Positions 1 through 7,110 of a stretch of 7,110 nt of DNA are shown here, piece by piece; positions within the stretch are counted from its first letter, which is position 1, and each line of letters opens with the position of its first letter. A program made the position numbers and the translations under genes. Source of the DNA: Cellvibrionales bacterium UBA4495 (lineage in GTDB: Bacteria; Pseudomonadota; Gammaproteobacteria; Pseudomonadales; Porticoccaceae); assembly GCA_002388905.1 (NCBI GenBank), contig DGNJ01000028.1, positions 5,563 through 12,672 of the forward strand. The letters are read 5' to 3'. The notes under the pieces were generated by a model that worked only from the letters and a program-made list of their open reading frames with translations, searched no databases and was not told the DNA's origin.

Positions 1-543
1 CGGCCTTCCGTGGATGTGATTACCGGCCTGATCAAGGCCAATGTGCCCACGCGTATCGCCTTCCAGGTCTCCTCCAAGATCGATTCCCGCACCATTCTCG
101 ACCAGGGCGGTGCGGAGCAGTTGCTCGGCCACGGCGACATGCTCTATTTACCCTCCGGGACCAGTGTCCCGGTGCGGGTCCACGGCGCCTTTGTCGACGA
201 CAACGAGGTACACCGGGTGGTGGCGGACTGGAAGAAGCGCGGCGAGCCCGAATACCTGGACGATATCACCGACGAGGGCTCCACCTCCGCCATTCCCGTA
301 CCCGGTTACAGTGACGGGGAGGGCGGCGACACGGACAACCCGGAGGCGGATTCCCTTTACGACGAGGCGGTCGCCTTTGTGCTGGAGAGCCGCAAGGCGT
401 CCATATCCTCGGTGCAACGCAAGTTGCGTATCGGTTATAACCGGGCCGCCCGCCTGATCGAGGCCATGGAATCCGCCGGCGTAGTCAGCCCCATGAACAG
501 CAACGGTTCCAGGGAAGTCCTGGCACCCAACCATAGAGGCTGA
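1..543 (+). CDS. ftsK: DNA translocase FtsK, C-terminal part (5' end outside window)
   Basis: FtsK is the septum-anchored ATPase that pumps DNA toward dif and activates XerCD recombination during chromosome segregation. The reading frame is open from base 1, so this is the tail of a longer gene; the GTG at base 10 is an internal valine codon, not a start. The 180 visible residues begin in the last part of the RecA-like motor, with the family-typical stretches [38 protein letters not shown] and [10 protein letters not shown]. An acidic, glycine-rich linker (about residues 85-116) follows. Then comes the winged-helix gamma domain (about 120-175), whose [13 protein letters not shown] segment is the DNA-reading helix, and the usual NGSREVLAP end. 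Walker A and B lie upstream of the window. The stop is 2 bases before lolA. Identity is very secure; only the N-terminal membrane part and motor core are unseen. Confidence 0.97.
   Translation, partial: RPSVDVITGLIKANVPTRIAFQVSSKIDSRTILDQGGAEQLLGHGDMLYLPSGTSVPVRVHGAFVDDNEVHRVVADWKKRGEPEYLDDITDEGSTSAIPVPGYSDGEGGDTDNPEADSLYDEAVAFVLESRKASISSVQRKLRIGYNRAARLIEAMESAGVVSPMNSNGSREVLAPNHRG
316..323 (+). other. GGGNAGGG octamer (KOPS-like) in ftsK
   Basis: GGGGAGGG matches the E. coli KOPS consensus GGGNAGGG, the polar mark that FtsK-gamma reads. It lies within ftsK itself, in the linker codons before the gamma domain. Function in this organism is inferred. Confidence 0.4.
535..539 (+). promoter_or_regulatory. 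Ribosome binding site of lolA (AGAGG)
   Basis: AGAGG lies six bases before the ATG at 546 and inside the last codons of ftsK. It supports that ATG as the lolA start and translation directly after ftsK. Confidence 0.6.
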
Positions 544-545
544 TC

Positions 546-1170
546 ATGCTTCGATTGATTCGGTTTGCGATTTGTGCACTGGTGTTCCTGCCTTTAGCTG
601 TCATGGCCGGAGGCCGGGACGACGCATCGGACCTGCGCCGCCTGTTGGCGCCCATGGAAAATATCAGTGCCAATTTCGAGCAGATACTGACCGGCCCGGA
701 CGGCCATGTCATTCAGCGCGCCCGCGGCGAAATGGCGGTGGCCCGGCCCGGCAAGGTCTATTGGCACAGCGAGGCGCCTTTCGAACAGCTCATTGTTTCG
801 GATGCGGAAACCCTCTGGATTTACGATCCCGACCTGGCGCAGGTGACCGTCCGACCGTTCCAGCGGAATATCCGCCGTACGCCGGCCATCCTTTTCATTG
901 GCGAGGTCGGAGACCTGGAAGCCGAATACCGGGTCAGCGCCGAACAGTTGACCGATAACGAGACGCTCTATCGGCTGGAGCCCCGGGGCGGCGACAGCCT
1001 GTTCGAGAGCATTGCCATCCGTTTTGCCGGGGGCAGGCCTTCGTCCATGGTGCTCCGGGACAGTATGGGCCAGGAAACCCGGATTGAGCTGAGCGGCGTG
1101 GAAATCAATGGCGATATAGCCAGCAGCCGCTTCCAGTTCGAGCCCCCCGCCGGCGTCGACATCCTGCGCG

Positions 1171-1178
<8 letters not shown>
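546..1178 (+). CDS. lolA: Outer-membrane lipoprotein carrier protein LolA
   Basis: LolA is the soluble periplasmic chaperone that takes lipoproteins from the inner-membrane LolCDE exporter and hands them to LolB at the outer membrane. The 210-residue product starts with a Sec signal peptide: basic N-terminus (R3, R6), hydrophobic core 7-19, and a probable cut after VMA (A21). No lipobox is present, which fits a soluble protein. The mature part follows the LolA pattern: NFEQ near 43-46, then [13 protein letters not shown] with R67 at the place of the functionally important R43 of mature E. coli LolA. Next are [19 protein letters not shown] (82-100), [10 protein letters not shown] (111-120) and a closing FEPPAGVDI. 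Length is normal for the family. The start is supported by a close Shine-Dalgarno site and by the signal peptide. The gene sits 2 bases after ftsK and overlaps rarA by 8 bases, so it is probably co-transcribed with both. Confidence 0.95.
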
Positions 1179-2516
<1,338 letters not shown>

Positions 2517-2520
<4 letters not shown>

Positions 2521-2891
2521 CACACCTGCTTGCGGTGGCCGCCGGCGGTGCCCTGGGAGCCCTGTGCCGGTACGGCGTCAATGGGCTTTTGTATCCGGTA
2601 ATGGGAGGCCGTTTCCCCTTGGGAACACTCTCCGTCAATGTGCTGGGGTCTTTGCTGATCGGCGTTCTCTACGTGCTAATTGTGGAAAAATCGCCACTCA
2701 GTCTTGAATGGCGTAATTTTCTTATGGTCGGGTTCGTCGGGTCCCTGACCACGTTTTCCACATTCTCGCTCGACGCCCTGGCTTTATGGCAAAATGGCCA
2801 TCCCTTGCTGGCGGCTTTCTATGTTTTGGCAAGCGTTCTACTATGTCTTGTTGGCATAGCCGCAGCCGTCTTTTTGACCCGATTGTTCTAA
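2517..2891 (+). CDS. crcB: Fluoride ion channel CrcB/Fluc
   Basis: CrcB is a small inner-membrane channel that lets fluoride leave the cell and works as an antiparallel (dual-topology) dimer. The 124-residue product has four hydrophobic segments (about 2-22, 35-57, 66-91 and 98-122) and all the family motifs. [10 protein letters not shown] (11-20) is the first. [16 protein letters not shown] (34-49) carries the pore-lining N41. [13 protein letters not shown] (72-84) carries the broken-helix TTFSTF, with F80 and F83 as the phenylalanines that line the fluoride path. The start overlaps the rarA stop by 4 bases (ATGA) behind a strong purine-rich site. There is no sign of a fluoride riboswitch upstream, where the DNA is rarA coding sequence, so expression probably follows the operon. 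The gene is markedly less G+C rich than its neighbours. It appears full length and intact. Confidence 0.95.
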
Positions 2892-2909
2892 CCTGGATCG
2901 CATTATCCC

Positions 2910-4199
2910 ATGCTGGACCTCAAACGAATTCGTTCGGAGCCGGACTCCGTTGCCCAAGCCCTCGCCAAACGCGGTGTTAATCTCGATGTGCAGGGGCTTC
3001 TCGAACTGGATGCACGCCATCGGGAAGCCATTGAAAAAACCCAGCGCCTGCTGGCCGAACGCAATGCCTACTCCAAGTCAATGGGTAAGGCTGTGGCCCA
3101 GGCCAAAAAAGAGGGGCAGGATATCGAGCCCCTGAAACGAAAGGGTGAAGAACTGAAAAATGCCGCGCACCATGCTCACGAGGAAGAGTCCGCCGTCAGG
3201 GAGCGGTTGGAAGAACGGCTTCTCGAGATACCCAATATTCCCGATGAGGCGGTACCCGCTGGCGAGTCGGAGGCGGACAATGTGGAGATTCGTCGCCGGG
3301 GCGAACCCCGCCGGTTCGATTTCGACGTGCGTGACCATGTCGACCTGGGGGCACCCGGCGGCCTTATGGATTTCGAGACCGCCACCAAACTCAGCGGTTC
3401 CCGGTTCGCAGTCATGCGCGGCGGCGTGGCGCGCATGCACAGAGCCCTTATCCAGTTTATGCTCGACGTCCATATCAACGAGCACGGTTACGATGAAATT
3501 TACGTGCCCTTCGTGGTTAACCGGGATTCCCTGTACGGCACCGGCCAGCTGCCCAAGTTCGAGGCGGACCTGTTCAGGCTTGAGGACGAACGGAATTTCT
3601 ACCTGATTCCCACGGCCGAGGTGCCGGTCACCAATGTTTACCGTGGCGACATCATCGACGGCGAGCTGCCAATCCGATACGTAAGCCATACGCCCTGTTT
3701 TCGCAGCGAGGCGGGAAGCTACGGCAAGGACACCCGGGGCCTGATTCGCCAGCACCAGTTTGAAAAAGTGGAACTGGTGCAGTTTGTCGCGCCAGAGGAA
3801 TCCGACCGGGCCCTGGAGGACCTGACCGGCCATGCCGAGGCCATTCTGGAAAAGCTGGAACTGCCGTATCGCACTGTCGTCCTTTGCGGCGGTGACCTGG
3901 GTTTTTCCGCCGCCCGTACTTACGATATCGAGGTCTGGCTGCCGTCCCAGGAACGCTACCGGGAAATCTCCTCGTGCAGTAATTTCCGGGATTTCCAGGC
4001 CCGGCGCCTGAAAACCCGCTGGCGCAACCCGGAAACCGGCAAGCCCGAACTGGTGCACACCCTGAACGGTTCCGGACTGGCCATAGGCCGCACCCTGCTG
4101 GCTATCATGGAGAATTTTCAGCAGGCGGACGGTTCCATTACCGTGCCCGGCGCGCTCAGACCCTATATGGGCGGCATCGCCAGCATCGGCGGTCAATAG
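2910..4199 (+). CDS. serS: Seryl-tRNA synthetase (class II)
   Basis: This enzyme activates serine with ATP and charges tRNA(Ser) and tRNA(Sec) in the cytoplasm. The 429-residue product has the long antiparallel coiled-coil arm that holds the tRNA variable arm (about 30-105; very rich in E, K, R, Q). The class II catalytic core follows: TGQLPKF (211-217), serine-site TAE loop (235-237), motif 2 [19 protein letters not shown] (260-278) with R265 and E267, REISSCSN (351-358), and motif 3 [16 protein letters not shown] (387-402) with R394. Length matches the roughly 430 of bacterial Ser[17 protein letters not shown] (331-345) follows the widespread bacterial form rather than the enteric GFGACKTYDLEVW form. 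The ATG is 18 bases after crcB with only a distant GGA (2895-2897), so its ribosome site is weak. The start is nevertheless right, because MLDLKRIR is the normal SerS N-terminus. Confidence 0.97.
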   Translation: MLDLKRIRSEPDSVAQALAKRGVNLDVQGLLELDARHREAIEKTQRLLAERNAYSKSMGKAVAQAKKEGQDIEPLKRKGEELKNAAHHAHEEESAVRERLEERLLEIPNIPDEAVPAGESEADNVEIRRRGEPRRFDFDVRDHVDLGAPGGLMDFETATKLSGSRFAVMRGGVARMHRALIQFMLDVHINEHGYDEIYVPFVVNRDSLYGTGQLPKFEADLFRLEDERNFYLIPTAEVPVTNVYRGDIIDGELPIRYVSHTPCFRSEAGSYGKDTRGLIRQHQFEKVELVQFVAPEESDRALEDLTGHAEAILEKLELPYRTVVLCGGDLGFSAARTYDIEVWLPSQERYREISSCSNFRDFQARRLKTRWRNPETGKPELVHTLNGSGLAIGRTLLAIMENFQQADGSITVPGALRPYMGGIASIGGQ

Positions 4200-4207
4200 G
4201 TCGCCGG

Positions 4208-5596
4208 ATGGATTACCTGCCGCTGTTCCACGACCTCAAGGGTCGCCGGTGCCTGGTGGTGGGTGGTGGCGAAACGGCACTGCGCAAGGTGCGGCCATTG
4301 CTGGAAGCGGGAGCCGTGGTGGAGGTGGTGGCACCGGTCATCGACTCGGGCCTGCGCGAGCTTGCCGCTTCGCGGTCCCTGGTGCTTGTCGAGCGGGCCT
4401 TCGAGGAGGCGGACCTGGAAGACAAGGCATTGGTGGTTGCCGCCGGCGAGGACGATCTCCTGGACCGGCGGGTGTCCGCCCTCTGTCAAGCGCGCAACCT
4501 GCCCGTCAACGTGGTGGACAAGCCGGATCTGTGCTCGGTGATTTTTCCCGCGATTGTCGATCGCTCGCCGATCCAGATCGCCATCGGGACCGGCGGCAGC
4601 GCCCCGGTACTGGCCAGGCTCCTGCGCGGACGCCTGGAAGCCATGCTGCCCGGTCGCTACGGCGACCTGGCGCGCCTGGCGGATCGTTTTCGCGGCGCCG
4701 TCCGGGAAAAGCTGGAGCCTGAAAAGCGCCGGGCCTTCTGGGAACAGGTGCTGGAAGGCAAAATTGCCGAACTGGTGTATACCGGTCGCAACCGCCAGGC
4801 CGAGGCCGCCATGAACGAGGCTCTGGAGGAGGCCGCCCGTCGTGGTGGGGAGCCCGTTCAGGGCGAGGTTTATCTGGTGGGGGGCGGTCCCGGCGATCCG
4901 GACCTGCTGACCTTTCGCGCCCTGCGCCTGATGCAGCAGGCGGACATCGTCATCCACGACCGCCTGGTATCGAAGGAGGTGCTCGATCTGGTGCGCCGTG
5001 ACGCGGAGCGTCTCTACGTCGGCAAGACCGCCGGCAATCATCCGGTGACCCAGGACAATATCAATCGCAAGCTGGTGGAGTACGCGCAAAAGGGTTACCG
5101 GGTGCTGCGCCTCAAGGGCGGCGACCCTTTTATCTTCGGCCGGGGCGGGGAAGAGATCGAGCACCTGGCCGATCACGGTATCGCCTTCCAGGTTGTTCCC
5201 GGTATCACCGCGGCGTCCGGCTGCGCCAGTTATGCGGGCATCCCGCTCACCCACCGGGACCACGCGCAGTCGGTGCGTTTTATAGCGGGCCACCGCCGCG
5301 ACGACCAGCTCGATCTGGACTGGGCGGCACTGGTCACCCCCGGCGAAACGCTGGTGTTCTATATGGGTCTCAACAACCTGGAGACCATCTGCCGCCAACT
5401 CGCTGCCCACGGAATGGCCGCCGATACCCCGGCGGCCCTGGTGGAGAAGGGGACCACCGACAATCAGCGGGTTTTTACCGGCGACCTGGCGACATTGCCC
5501 GAAATCGTCCGCCGGGGCGGCGGACGGGCCCCGACCCTGATTATCGTGGGCTCCGTGGTATCCCTGCACAATCAATTGAAATGGTTTGGAGAATGA
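4208..5596 (+). CDS. cysG: Trifunctional siroheme synthase CysG
   Basis: CysG turns uroporphyrinogen III into siroheme, the cofactor of sulfite and nitrite reductases, by two SAM-dependent methylations, NAD-dependent oxidation of precorrin-2, and iron insertion. The 462-residue product has both modules. The N-terminal CysG-B (about 1-205) has the NAD-binding [11 protein letters not shown] (17-27) and D104, matching the catalytic D104 of the Salmonella enzyme. The C-terminal CysG-A methyltransferase (about 219-457) has [15 protein letters not shown] (221-235), HDRLVS with D251, VGKTAG with K273, [16 protein letters not shown] (301-316), [10 protein letters not shown] (329-338), [15 protein letters not shown] (344-358) and FYMGL with M386. 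D251, K273 and M386 align with the D248, K270 and M382 active-site residues as I recall them. Position 128, phosphoserine in Salmonella CysG, is threonine here. The gene starts 8 bases after serS with only a weak AGG (4198-4200) upstream, and shares one base with gor. Confidence 0.96.
   Translation: MDYLPLFHDLKGRRCLVVGGGETALRKVRPLLEAGAVVEVVAPVIDSGLRELAASRSLVLVERAFEEADLEDKALVVAAGEDDLLDRRVSALCQARNLPVNVVDKPDLCSVIFPAIVDRSPIQIAIGTGGSAPVLARLLRGRLEAMLPGRYGDLARLADRFRGAVREKLEPEKRRAFWEQVLEGKIAELVYTGRNRQAEAAMNEALEEAARRGGEPVQGEVYLVGGGPGDPDLLTFRALRLMQQADIVIHDRLVSKEVLDLVRRDAERLYVGKTAGNHPVTQDNINRKLVEYAQKGYRVLRLKGGDPFIFGRGGEEIEHLADHGIAFQVVPGITAASGCASYAGIPLTHRDHAQSVRFIAGHRRDDQLDLDWAALVTPGETLVFYMGLNNLETICRQLAAHGMAADTPAALVEKGTTDNQRVFTGDLATLPEIVRRGGGRAPTLIIVGSVVSLHNQLKWFGE
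5588..5591 (+). promoter_or_regulatory. Ribosome binding site deciding the gor start (GGAG)
   Basis: GGAG lies inside the end of cysG. Three in-frame ATGs are near: 5581 lies upstream of this site and has no purine-rich site of its own, 5593 is only one base behind it, and 5596 is four bases behind it. This favours 5596 as the gor start. Confidence 0.5.
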
Positions 5597-6948
5597 TGGA
5601 AGACTTCGATTACGATCTTTTTGTTATCGGGGCCGGTTCCGGCGGGGTGCGCACCGCGCGCATGTCCGCCCAGTACGGTGCCCGCGTGGCCATCGCCGAG
5701 GACCGGCAACTGGGCGGGACCTGTGTCAATGTGGGCTGCATCCCCAAAAAGTTCTTCGTCTACGCCTCGGAATTTTCCCACGCGTTTCGCGACGCGGGGT
5801 CTTACGGTTGGCGCGTCGGGGAAACGGATTTTGACTGGCCCACGCTTCGAGACAACAAGACCCGGGAAATCGAGCGACTCAATGACGTTTACGGCAACCT
5901 TCTGGACAATGCCGGGGTGGACCTGGTGGAGGGCAGGGCCACCATTACCGGGCCCCAGAGCGTGCGCGTCGGCGAACGGCAGTTCAGAACCCGGTATATT
6001 CTGGTGGCGGTGGGAGGCTGGCCCTATGTGCCTGAGTTCCCGGGCCGCGAACACGTCATTTCCTCCAACGAGGTGTTCTATCTGGAGCACTTTCCCCGCC
6101 GGGTGGCCATTGTCGGTGGTGGCTATATCGCCGTGGAGTTTGCCGGTATTTTCCACGGGTTGGGAGTGGATACCCACCTGATCTACCGGGGCGAGCTTTT
6201 CCTGCGCGGCTTCGACCGGGATATCCGCCAGTCCCTGGCCGACCAGATGGCCGGGCAGGGCGTCGACGTGCGTTTCCAGAGCCACGTGGAGCGAGTCGAC
6301 AAAAACGCCGACGGCACCCTGGCGGTGACCCTGGCCGAAGGCGACGTCCTGGAGGTGGATGCCGTGGTTTACGCCACCGGACGCCGTCCCATGACCGCCG
6401 GCCTGGGACTGGCGAATACCGCGGTCGAACTGACCGATACCGGTGCCATTGTCGTCGATGACCGCTTTCGGACGGCGGAACCCTCGATTTACGCGCTCGG
6501 GGATGTGATCGGCCATATGGAACTCACGCCGGTGGCCATCGCCGAGGGCATGGCCCTGTCCGCCAACCTGTTCAATGGCGGCGATACGACCATGGATTAC
6601 GACAATATCCCCACGGCCATTTTCAGCCAGCCCCCCATCGGCACCGTGGGCCTGGACGAGGATGCGGCCCGGGAGCGCTACGGGGATATTCGGGTATACC
6701 GCACCAGCTTTCGTCCCTTAAAGCAGACGCTTACCGGCGGCCACGACAAGATCATGATGAAGCTTATCGTCGATGCCGCCTCCGAACGGGTGGTGGGCTG
6801 CCATATGCTCGGCGACGAGGCCGGCGAGATTATTCAGGGCTTTGCGGTGGCCATGAAGGCCGGCGCCACCAAGGCGGACTTCGACGCGACAGTGGGGGTT
6901 CATCCCACCGCCGCCGAGGAGTTTGTTACCATGCGCAGCCCCGTCTGA
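5596..6948 (+). CDS. gor: Glutathione reductase (NADPH)
   Basis: This cytoplasmic FAD enzyme reduces glutathione disulfide to glutathione with NADPH. From the ATG at 5596 it is 450 residues, the length I know for E. coli Gor. Domains in order: FAD-binding IGAGSGG (11-17); redox disulfide [13 protein letters not shown] (40-52) with C43 and C48; NADPH-binding [12 protein letters not shown] (173-184); R198 and R204, the arginines that hold the NADPH 2'-phosphate; second FAD motif YALGDV (299-304); dimer-interface HPTAAEE (436-442) with the catalytic H436 and E441. The 12-residue VGCIPKK-type spacing and arginine pair point to Gor rather than lipoamide dehydrogenase or mercuric reductase. The start shares one base with the cysG stop (TGATG). 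Earlier ATGs at 5581 and 5593 would add five or one residues; [14 protein letters not shown] is the more natural N-terminus. No OxyR-type site can be seen; expression probably follows cysG. Confidence 0.94.
   Translation: MEDFDYDLFVIGAGSGGVRTARMSAQYGARVAIAEDRQLGGTCVNVGCIPKKFFVYASEFSHAFRDAGSYGWRVGETDFDWPTLRDNKTREIERLNDVYGNLLDNAGVDLVEGRATITGPQSVRVGERQFRTRYILVAVGGWPYVPEFPGREHVISSNEVFYLEHFPRRVAIVGGGYIAVEFAGIFHGLGVDTHLIYRGELFLRGFDRDIRQSLADQMAGQGVDVRFQSHVERVDKNADGTLAVTLAEGDVLEVDAVVYATGRRPMTAGLGLANTAVELTDTGAIVVDDRFRTAEPSIYALGDVIGHMELTPVAIAEGMALSANLFNGGDTTMDYDNIPTAIFSQPPIGTVGLDEDAARERYGDIRVYRTSFRPLKQTLTGGHDKIMMKLIVDAASERVVGCHMLGDEAGEIIQGFAVAMKAGATKADFDATVGVHPTAAEEFVTMRSPV
5931..5938 (+). other. GGGNAGGG octamer (KOPS-like) in gor, first copy
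   Basis: GGGCAGGG matches GGGNAGGG on the + strand, inside gor. A second copy follows 322 bases downstream in the same orientation. Confidence 0.4.
6253..6260 (+). other. GGGNAGGG octamer (KOPS-like) in gor, second copy
   Basis: GGGCAGGG matches GGGNAGGG on the + strand, inside gor, in the codons for a glycine-glutamine-glycine stretch near residue 221. Confidence 0.4.
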
Positions 6949-6959
6949 CATCAACCAGA

Positions 6960-6978
6960 GCACTACCCTGTGGTGTGC
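6960..6978. repeat. Imperfect hairpin downstream of gor
   Basis: GCAC-ACC (with one bulged T at 6964) can pair with GGTGTGC at 6972-6978 around a four-base CTGT loop, seven base pairs in all. It begins 12 bases after the gor stop. No run of T follows, so it is not a standard intrinsic terminator; it might protect the 3' end of a transcript or be chance. Confidence 0.35.
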
Positions 6979-7001
6979 GAAGCGGGCATCAAGTAGATAC
7001 T

Positions 7002-7005
7002 GGAG
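7002..7005 (+). promoter_or_regulatory. Ribosome binding site of the MoxR-type gene (GGAG)
   Basis: GGAG stands ten bases before the ATG at 7016, slightly long but acceptable spacing. It supports this ATG as the start of the last, cut-off gene. Confidence 0.5.
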
Positions 7006-7015
7006 CAATCAATCC

Positions 7016-7110
7016 ATGAGCTTTACCGGAACAGAGCGCTATGTCGCCACTGAAGACCTGCGAATGGCGGTCAACGCCGCCGTCAACCTGCAGCGTCCGC
7101 TGCTGATCAA
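7016..7110 (+). CDS. MoxR-family AAA+ ATPase, N-terminus only (3' end outside window)
   Basis: Thirty-one codons are visible before the window ends. They read MSFTGTERYVATEDLRMAVN, then a continuation ending in LQRPLLI. This resembles the N-terminus of MoxR-type ATPases, in which a short FxGTxxYVAxxDLxxAVN lead is followed by xxRPLLVKGEPGTGKT, so the Walker A would fall just past the edge. MoxR ATPases act with von Willebrand factor A (CoxE-like) partner proteins as chaperones for assembling or activating other proteins or metal centres. Such a partner would be expected further right. The assignment rests on a short stretch and on remembered family pattern; the nucleotide-binding motifs themselves are not in view. 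The 67-base gap from gor leaves open whether it belongs to the same transcript. Confidence 0.7.
   Translation, partial: MSFTGTERYVATEDLRMAVNAAVNLQRPLLI

Larger units (their letters stand above)
6949..7015. other. Intergenic gap between gor and the MoxR-type gene
   Basis: These 67 bases are the longest non-coding stretch of the window. They hold a small imperfect hairpin (6960-6978) and the GGAG of the next gene (7002-7005). TAGATA at 6994-6999 resembles a -10 box but has no convincing -35 partner. No intrinsic terminator is seen, so read-through from gor into the next gene is possible. Confidence 0.6.

Noticed and set aside
10..543. GTG at base 10 as start of a short FtsK-like gene
   Set aside because: The frame is open through base 1 and the preceding residues RPS continue the FtsK motor motif, so the gene is truncated only by the window edge.
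3078..4196. A 372-codon open frame on the - strand opposite serS
   Set aside because: Same explanation: a codon-bias shadow of a certain gene with no domain of its own.
5071..5078. Chi-like octamer GCTGGTGG in cysG
   Set aside because: The octamer is specific to enteric RecBCD and consists of common codons (Leu-Val context); a single copy carries no weight in an unidentified host.
4193..5575. A 460-codon open frame on the - strand opposite cysG
   Set aside because: It mirrors cysG almost exactly, has no known motif, and comes from the G/C-rich third positions that rarely give antisense stops.
5572..6516. A 314-codon open frame on the - strand opposite gor
   Set aside because: Shadow of gor; no motif and no ribosome site worth noting.
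6960..6978. Intrinsic terminator after gor
   Set aside because: The stem is short, has a bulge, and is followed by GAAGCGGG instead of a T run.
6994..6999. TAGATA as a sigma-70 -10 box for the MoxR-type gene
   Set aside because: No -35-like hexamer stands 16-18 bases upstream and the box is within 22 bases of the ATG; a match this weak is expected by chance.

Overview
The window reads as a chromosomal core segment of a gammaproteobacterium with roughly 60-65% G+C. Every gene is on the + strand and tightly packed. The order ftsK-lolA-rarA-crcB-serS-cysG is one I recognise from Pseudomonas-like and related gammaproteobacteria. The proteins are ordinary members of their families. The seryl-tRNA synthetase differs from the enteric form at several places, which argues against an enteric host. 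I cannot name a genus from sequence alone.

Layout: 1-543 is the C-terminal end of the DNA translocase FtsK, including its DNA-reading gamma domain. 546-1178 is lolA, the periplasmic lipoprotein carrier. 1171-2520 is rarA (mgsA), a replication-fork AAA+ ATPase. 2517-2891 is crcB, a fluoride channel. 2910-4199 is serS, seryl-tRNA synthetase. 4208-5596 is cysG, trifunctional siroheme synthase. 5596-6948 is gor, glutathione reductase. A 67-base gap follows, and the first 31 codons of a MoxR-type AAA+ ATPase gene start at 7016. Three junctions overlap (lolA/rarA by 8 bases, rarA/crcB by 4, cysG/gor by 1) and the others up to gor are 2 to 18 bases apart. The run from ftsK to gor therefore looks like one transcription unit with coupled translation. 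No promoter, intrinsic terminator, tRNA, mobile element or CRISPR array was seen.

The genes share growth-related housekeeping roles rather than one pathway: chromosome segregation (FtsK), outer-membrane lipoprotein delivery (LolA), fork maintenance (RarA), fluoride export (CrcB) and tRNA charging (SerS). The last pair is loosely linked by sulfur and thiol metabolism: CysG makes siroheme for sulfite/nitrite reductases, and Gor keeps glutathione reduced.

No undescribed system is visible. The points most worth a second look are the strand-polarised GGGNAGGG octamers (four on +, none on -), a threonine at the CysG position that is phosphoserine 128 in the Salmonella enzyme, the base-composition dip over crcB, and the cut-off MoxR locus at the right edge.
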